Shown here piece by piece: positions 57,300-64,000 of a stretch of 64,000 bases of DNA. Position 1 is the stretch's first letter. Each line of letters opens with the position of its first letter. A program made the translations under genes and the position numbers. Source of the DNA: Neostapfia colusana (taxonomy: Eukaryota > Streptophyta > Magnoliopsida > Poales > Poaceae); contig JASWHV010000019.1 of the NCBI GenBank assembly GCA_030760725.1, positions 35,467,944-35,531,943 of the forward strand. Reading direction: 5' to 3'. Below the pieces are notes generated by a model, which was not told the origin of the DNA, made no database searches, and saw nothing but the letters and a program-made list of their open reading frames with translations.

Positions 57300-60200
57300 C
57301 TTACTCGTGTTGAGAAGCCATGAACTCCGGGTAATTTGAACGAAGGAATTCCTTGCTCTCCCACGTCGCTTCTTCCACGGTGTGGTTACTCCAGAGGATC
57401 TTGTAGAACACAACGTTCTGCTACGCGTGGTTCGGGCTTTCTCATCAAGGATTTCCACCGGATACTCATCATATGTTAAATCCGGTTTCAGCTCACCAAT
57501 GTCTTCGGTAGGAACCGCAGCTGTATGCTTCAAGCATTTTCGCAGTTGCGAAACATGGAAAACATCATGGACACCAGCCAGAGATGCCGGTAGTTCCAAT
57601 CGATATGCCGCTGGTCCACACTTCTCGGTGATAGCGTAGGGTCCAATAGAACGGGGAGCGAGCTTCCCCTTCACACCGAACCAGTGCACGCCCTTCATCG
57701 GAGACACGCGTAGGTACACGTGTTCCCCAACGTCAAAGTGCAACGGCCTACGGCTCTTATCAGCGTAGCTCTTCTGTCGGGATTGAGCGGCTTTTAAATT
57801 GGCTTGAATTGTCCGAACGCGCTCTTCGGCGTCGTTCACCACATCAACCCCGAATGTGACTCTTTCACCGGACTCGCACCAATTTAATGGGGTGTGGCAC
57901 TTGCGACCGTAGAGAGCTTCGTAGGGTGCCATCTTGATACTCGCCTGATAGCCGTTGTTGTACGAGAATTCCGCCAATGGTAGGTGATTATCCCAGTTCC
58001 TACCATGGTGGATGGCACATGCTCTCAACATGTCCTCCAGAACTTGATTCACCCTCTCTGTCTGGCCATCTGTCTGAGGGTGGTAGGCGGAGCTCCTAAT
58101 CAGTTTAGTACCCAAAGCAGCGTGCAACTGCTCCCAAAAGCGAGATACAAACAATGCACCTCGGTCTGAGACTATGGTCTTGGGTACACCATGCAGGCAT
58201 AGAATCCTGGCAATGTACAACTCCGCATATCGGTTGGCATGGAAATGTGTATGCATGGGAATGAAGTGAGCTGACTTGGTCAGTCGGTCAACGATCACCC
58301 ATATGGAATCATGCTTGTTGGCTGTTAAGGGTAATCCCACGATGAAATCCATGCTCACATCTTACCATTTCCATGCTGGAATCTGCAGGGGTTGCAGCAG
58401 CCCTGATTTCCTCATATGATCAGCCTTCACTCGTCTACACGTATCACACTCGGATACGTACTTAGCTACCTCCCGCTTCATCCGTGTCCACCAAAATTTC
58501 TTTTTCAAATCTTGGTACATTTTGTTGCTGCCCGGATGATGGAGTACTTGGACAAGTGAGCTTCATCGAGGATCTTCTTTCTCAATTCCATATCCCGGGG
58601 TACGACTATGCGGTCATTAAACCACAGCGTCCCCTCATCATCCTTCCGGAAACACTTGATCTTTCAATTGTCTATCCGTCTCCGGAGATGTGCCATGCCT
58701 TTATCCGTCTTCTGAGCTGCAATGATATCCTCCCTAATAGTAGGGATGAGGGCAATGTTGTACAGCGATCCATAAGGAACCAAGTATAAACTTGGCTCTT
58801 CCTCCTCCACCGGTGTAATGGTGAGGTGATGGACATGTGATTTTCGACTCAGCGCGTCGGCAACCACATTCGGCTTGCCGGGATGGTAGTGAATCTCAAT
58901 TTCATAGTCCTTGATTAATTCTAACGACCTCCGTTGCCTCATGTTCAGCTCCTTCTGGGTGAAAATGTATTTCAAGCTCTTGTGGTCGGTGTAGAGATGC
59001 ACCAAATTCCCCAGGAGATAGTGCCTCCACATTTTCAGCGCCAAAACCACTGCAGCAAGCTCAAGGTCATGAGTGGGATAATGCTGCTCATGGTTCCGAA
59101 GTTGGCGTGAGCCATAAGCGACCACACGTCCTTCCTGCATCAACACGCAGCCGAGCCCAATACCGGACGCGTCACAATACACGTCGAAGGGCTTTGTTGT
59201 ATCCGGCTGAGCTAACACCAGGGCTGTTGTGAGATGCTTCACCAATGTTCGGAACGCTCCTTCACACGCCGTGTTCCAAACATATTTCTTTCCTTTCTTC
59301 AGCAACTCTGTCATCGGCTTAGCGAGCTTGGAGAAGCTTGGAATGAATCTCCGGTAGTATCCCGCTAACCCGAGGAAGCTTCTGACTTCATGAACTGAAG
59401 TGGGAGCTTTCCATTTCAGCACTTGCTCTATCTTGCTTGGGTCAACTGCAATACCTTCCGCTGATATAATATGTCCCAGGAATGGCACTTGGCTGATCCA
59501 AAACTCGCATTTGCTGAACTTGGCGTAGAGCTTGTGGTCTCGCAATAGTTGAAGAACGATCCGCAAGTGTTCGGCATGTTCGGCTTCTGTCTTGGAGTAA
59601 ACCAAGATATCGTCGATGAACACTACCACGAACTTGTCCAGATCCGGCATGAACACCGAGTTCATGAGATACATGAAATGGGCTGGAGCATCTGTGAGAC
59701 CAAATGACATGACGAGATATTCATATAGTCCATATCTCGTCGAGAATGCCGTCTTCGGAATATCCTCCGCCCGGATTTTTATCTGGTGATATCCAGAGCG
59801 AAGGTCCATCTTGGAGAACACACTGGCACCCACAAGTTGATCAAACAATATGTCGATGCGGGGCAGTGGGTACTTATTCTTGATGGTGACGGCGTTGAGC
59901 GGCCGGTAATCCACAAACAGCCTCAGGGTTTCATCTTTCTTCTTCACGAACAACGCCGAGCATCCCCAAGGCGAGGAACTCGGCCTAATGAAACCCTTGC
60001 TCAACAGATCATTGAGCTGTTCTTTCAGTTCCGCCAGCTCATTTGGAGCCATCTTGTATGGTCTCCGTGATATGGGCGTAGTTCCGGGTGCGAGCTCGAT
60101 CTTGAACTCGACATCCCGCTCAGGTGGCATGCCCAGAAGGTCATCCGGGAACACGTCGGGATACTCCCGGACTACGGGGATGTCTTCTAACTTGAGAGCC

Positions 60201-61831
60201 TCAGCACTATTGATCGCTGAAACCTCTCTGACTGGATTATCTAATAGGAGGGACTGCGGATGGTGTAATGGGGAGTTGAGGTGAATAGTCCGTGATGGGG
60301 TTTCCAGGACAGCGCCATGGTAGCTTAGCTATGACATTCCCAAGATTGCATCAATCTTCTGTCCCTCAAGGATAATCATAGTGGTGGGATATATCTTCCC
60401 ACCTAAGCACAGTGGTGCTTTTGGAACCATCATCGTTGCTGAAATCTTCCCTCCCGGTGAGCAGATCATATGCGAACACTCGGTTGGAAAAACTTTCAGC
60501 TGATGCTTAGCCACATATGATGCACTAATGAAGTTGTGGGTTGCACAAGAATCAAAAAGTATGATGATGGCTTGATGGTTGAGAGTAAACGTACCCGCCA
60601 GCACGTTGTCTCCCTCCGGGGCATCCTCATTGTCGAGGTGGCGAACTCCCCAGTCCGCTGACCAACCTTCTTGACCGGAGGTCGGCCTCGAGCACCGCCC
60701 TGGAACTGGGCTTGCCCGCTGCTCTGCTGCCCCTGGGGACAGTCCTTCGCGAAGTGGCCCGCCTGGCCACACGTGAAGCAGGTAAAACAGGGCGGTCCCC
60801 CGCGGATCGGTGGATGGAATCCCGGGGCGCGTTGTGGCGGTGGAAACGCCCGGGGTACCGTCTGCTGCTGCTGTTGCTGTCTTGATGGTGGCATTGGCGG
60901 ACGGAACGAGGGTGACTGGAACGGACGTCCCCCGAACCGTTGAGGTCGTGCCGGTGGATGCCACTGCTGTCCGGATGGTGTCCGATACACCATACGGTAC
61001 TTCTGGGGCGCGCCACCACCGCTGCTAGGTGGAGTGGTGCGCTTCCTCTGCTCAGCTGCCAACTCCCGCTGAGCGTCCTCTTGCATGATCGTGGCATTGA
61101 CTAAGTCGTTGAATGTGCCGCGATTCCACAGAACGAGATGGGTCTTCATGTCGGGGTGTAACCCCCGGATAGAAGTGCTCCCTCTTCTTCTCCTCAGTGG
61201 AGATATAGTCTGACACGTACTGCGCCAGATGGTTGAAGGCACGGGAGTAGTCGTGGGCACTCCTCCCGCCCTGCTTCAGCTCCAAGAATTCTTGGAACTT
61301 CCTCTTCATTATTCCGGGAGGAATGTGGTAGGCGCGGAACGCCTCCCAGAACTCTTGCCATTCCACGACATGGCCAGCCAGACGTGAGGCGACATAGTTC
61401 GCCCACCATGCACCAGCGGCACCGTGGAGTTGCTGTGCTGTGAACAGGGTCTTCTGTCGCTCCGTACACTGGAGCAGCCCAAACTTGGACTCGATAGTCC
61501 GCAGCCAGTTGTCAGCCTCCAGTGGTTCTTCAGCTTCGGTGAACACTGGAGGGTGCGTACTCATGAAATCCGAGTACGACACATCACCAAGCTCCCGAGG
61601 CCCTCTATCTTGACGTCCCCCTGCCTGGGACGTATTCTGCATGATCGTGCGGAGCAGGTCGGTTTGCTCCTCATGACCTCCCACCAATGCCGCTATCACA
61701 TCCGCTAGAGTAAGCGGGGGTGGCGGTGGTGGCTGCTGCTGCGGGGTGCTGTCGTAGGCCGGTGGCTGGGAGTCATCGCCTCCCCCTTGGCTAGAGCCAC
61801 CAACCTCGTGCGTGGTCCTAGTACGAACCAT
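57300..61831 (-). pseudogene. gag-pol of element V with several breaks
   Basis: Gag starts at M-V-R-T-R (61831), right after TTGCAG; the longer frame upstream to 62038 is leader. Breaks: a one-base insertion near 61160 in the gag core, a frameshift near 60650 after the zinc knuckle, TGG-to-TAG at 60329-60331, GGA-to-TGA at 58664, a one-base loss near 58540, GAA-to-TAA near 58362, and a one-base loss near 57408 inside the chromodomain. The protease motif is D-S-C-A-T-H. RT (F-I-D-D), RNase H and the integrase core (M-D-F, S-D-R-G, T-D-G-Q-T-E-R) keep their catalytic residues. V is young by LTR comparison but already carries many lesions, so it may have been copied by proteins from another element. 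Confidence 0.88.
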
Positions 61832-63657
61832 CTGCAACCACACGACATTAAACATCAGTGCCGCAACATTTTGCATGCAGTCCAATAGAACTGGGCGTGA
61901 AAACATTATGACAACAAAACATGCGAAATATCTCGTAAGTAGATAATGTAATAACTTTGCACAAGCTACACCATTACCAGACCAAACACAAGTTAGTTTA
62001 ATCCAACTTGATGAACCCCCTCTTTGGAAGCTCAACATAACTGGGTTTGGTCACTACGAGGCATTACTATTGCTTTGTCATCACGTATAGCACCCTTAGG
62101 GTACAACACCCTCTCCAATGAGTTCAACTGTCATTCTTCTGTCAGAATGACCAATTTCTACCTATTCCAAATTTTAATCTGGTTCTGTGCATTTTCATGA
62201 CTCAAGTTGAATACCAAAGTTAAAGTTAACTTTAGTATCTTTACAACGAGTACTCATTTGCCCTCAGATCAGCTTTGGTTAAAAAGTTATGCTAATCCAA
62301 AGTCAACAGAATTCCTGGAAAAATTTTAACAGCACCTCCCTTGGAAGTGGCTGTTTTCAACCCTGATTTCCATTAAATTCTGTGCTGAAATTTCAGAATC
62401 TTTGAATTGCAAAGATGTCACACATCTTCTACTCTCTCTAAGGAGGTATTATATGACAATTTTAGATTTTTCAACTGGGAGTTATGTTTGAAAAACGGAA
62501 CAATTCAGAGAATGTTTTACTTTGTCCTGGTTGTGGACAGTTTACATTCCTCTGGAATTTAAGCCATCTTAAGGTGAGTTTCGGCTCTGGAAGTCTACAA
62601 CAAAGTTGTAGAGTACTTAAATACCTTTCCAGAACTATATAGCACACATCTCTGGGCTAAAAGACCTGTGAGTTATGCCCTGTTGAAGATCAGCAAACGT
62701 GCTGCCCAAAACAGAGCACTCTGTTTTTCAGTCTTTTGGCTACAATGCTCCACTATCCCATTCTTATACCCAACCAGGGTCCTAAATGTTGAACCTATAG
62801 ATTTTAATTCCTTGTTATTGTTTTCATGCATATGGCTACAATATCTCGGTACTACGTTCCTCACAAAAGAAAATCCTAACCGGATTATACCGGCATATAC
62901 GTCTCAAATGTAGCACTAAACGGTCTCTCGCACATGTTTTCTACACGAATACATACGTGGTTAATACCTGAAAAAGACCACACAATAATGGTGCACTCAA
63001 GGGTTTTGTTTCCATTTCAGGCAGTACCATATTTTAAAGTAAATACAAACGCCCGTATCATTGTCATACGGCCGTCCTTGAGCTAAGTCACGTCTCAAGG
63101 CACGTGATCGTGTTTCAACACCACACGACGGGGAACCAGAGTATGTCATGAACGGGTCGTCACGGTTGGGAATGTTATCAACCCAACAGATACCAGCTAC
63201 TGCACTGCAGGGCACGCCGATGGCAAGCGCTGCGTATGTCCCCCTGGGCTACTTCCAGACGAACACACTCTCGTGTTACTGACCACGCGATGGGGTCTCC
63301 ACTTACTTGCCTAATGCACGCTAGGGATCAGCGTTTCATATGAACTCAGGAACATGAAGAGTTCAAGAGTTTCATATTCACGTCTCACACCAAGCTGTGA
63401 GACTCCATCCCTGAACAACGTTCCTCGTTAGGGGAGCTAACCGAAATTGAACCGCTTTCGGTGGCGTTCCTTACCATACTTACCAGAGCGTAGGTGCGTC
63501 GTTACATAATTAAAATTCAGAATTATAACACATAGGTTAGTGCCACTTTAAGTAACTATACTAATATAGTCCTTACTTGGGCAGCTACCGATTCCTCACC
63601 GTATACCTAAGTTTTTCCCATAATGCAGTCCTTAAGTACTGTGCTATCCCCACTGCA
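61832..63657 (-). other. Leader of element V
   Basis: About 1.8 kb between primer site and gag, AT-rich, with no ORF-X. Possible splice donors near the primer site on minus are AG/GTATAC (near 63600) and CAA/GTAAGG (near 63575). The gag ATG follows GTTTCAACAG-like/TGCAG acceptors only in the last bases (TGGTTGCAG/ATGG). Confidence 0.7.
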
Positions 63658-63669
63658 GCTCTGATACCA
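63658..63669 (-). promoter_or_regulatory. Primer-binding site of element V
   Basis: TGGTATCAGAGC on minus, three bases from the LTR edge at 63673. Confidence 0.95.
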
Positions 63670-63672
63670 GGC

Positions 63673-64000
63673 TGTGGCGGACCGGAATCCGCTCATCCAG
63701 GATCGCAAAGGGTGGTGCCACGCGATGTAACACCCGACAGCACACGTCATAAGAACATAATATATTACATGGGAAAAACAACTGAAACTGTACAAACAGG
63801 TACAAACTTCAGTTACAACTATTGTTTATATTACACAGCGGAAGTCTACACTATACAACTCACGCCCGCCTATCTAGCAAAAGTTGGTTGCCCAGCCCTA
63901 GGGCAACCCACACTAGCTGCACTCCTCAGCTCAGCGCGGCGTGTACGGCTCCCACTCAGCCGTGGTCCCCGACGGAGGGTAACCCTCGCCGGTGGACTCG
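63673..64000 (-). repeat. 5' LTR of element V, inner end only
   Basis: It starts TGTGGCGGACCGG and matches 53468-53795 with about six differences. The rest is outside the window. Confidence 0.93.

Larger units (their letters stand above)
53468..64000 (-). mobile_element. Element V: youngest nested retrotransposon, runs off the window
   Basis: The layout is 3' LTR 53468-57234, internal region 57235-63672, and 5' LTR from 63673 onward. Over the 328 bp shared by both LTRs I see only about six differences, mostly transitions at CpG, so the two are a true pair from one insertion. It sits in the leader of IV; the expected target duplication is CTTGG (53463-53467). Confidence 0.88.

Noticed and set aside
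43079..64000. Tandem array LTR-internal-LTR-internal-LTR made by unequal recombination
   Set aside because: The outer halves of the IV and V LTRs belong to different types, which a simple shared-LTR tandem would not give. Nested insertion fits all junctions.
1..64000. CRISPR arrays, operons, tRNA or rRNA genes, cellular host genes
   Set aside because: None seen. Short repeats present are LTR, MITE or microsatellite repeats, and all sizeable proteins are retrotransposon-derived.

Overview
This window is grass (Poaceae) nuclear repeat DNA; a panicoid grass is my guess, not a demonstration. I see no cellular gene, tRNA, rRNA or CRISPR array. Almost every base belongs to LTR retrotransposons of the Ty3/gypsy chromovirus type, most like the Tekay/Del lineage. 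The evidence is one gag-PR-RT-RNaseH-IN reading frame, a C-terminal chromodomain (remnants near 39.5, 47.2 and 57.4 kb), initiator-tRNA-Met primer sites (GCTCTGATACCA on +), G-rich polypurine tracts, and LTRs of about 4-5 kb.

Layout, left to right. Nearly all elements lie on the minus strand, so the 5' LTR is at the higher coordinate. Element A (1-10336) is the 5' part of a copy whose LTR ends exactly where the pol of element B is cut, so A is inserted in B. Element B (10337-17043) is older, carries many nonsense codons, and has a truncated LTR fused to the integrase of element C at 17043-17048. Element C (17044-27831) has an uninterrupted gag-pol frame but has lost its chromodomain and 3' LTR; it sits in the leader of element E (27832-30867). 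The E LTR carries a Tourist-like MITE and is cut by a plus-strand LTR fragment (30868 to about 32255). Then comes the 3' LTR of element III, split by a 5-kb plus-strand solo LTR (34324-39371), and III's degenerate gag-pol (39505-43078). Element IV (3' LTR 43079-47115, internal to 53467) is inserted in III's gag. Element V (53468 to beyond 64000) is inserted in IV's leader just before its primer site.

Two things go beyond an ordinary retrotransposon graveyard. (1) Elements A, B and C share an extra 314-codon reading frame between the primer site and gag (ORF-X). It has an N-terminal region that may be a degenerate dsRNA-binding fold, a basic coiled coil and a strongly acidic tail. Each copy starts right after an AG that resembles a splice acceptor. 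(2) Inside the LTRs themselves, five of seven copies carry a short reading frame of about 35 codons ending in or near G-K-P-[RW]-F. It begins at a conserved TAG acceptor-like site, and within each family all differences in its core are synonymous. In three LTRs a conserved donor-like site lies upstream. This looks like a tiny spliced gene, or a spliced leader exon, encoded by the LTR and kept under protein-level selection.

All coordinates of LTR ends, breaks and splice-like sites were read by eye. Identity levels, phylogeny, transcription and splicing were not computed or measured.
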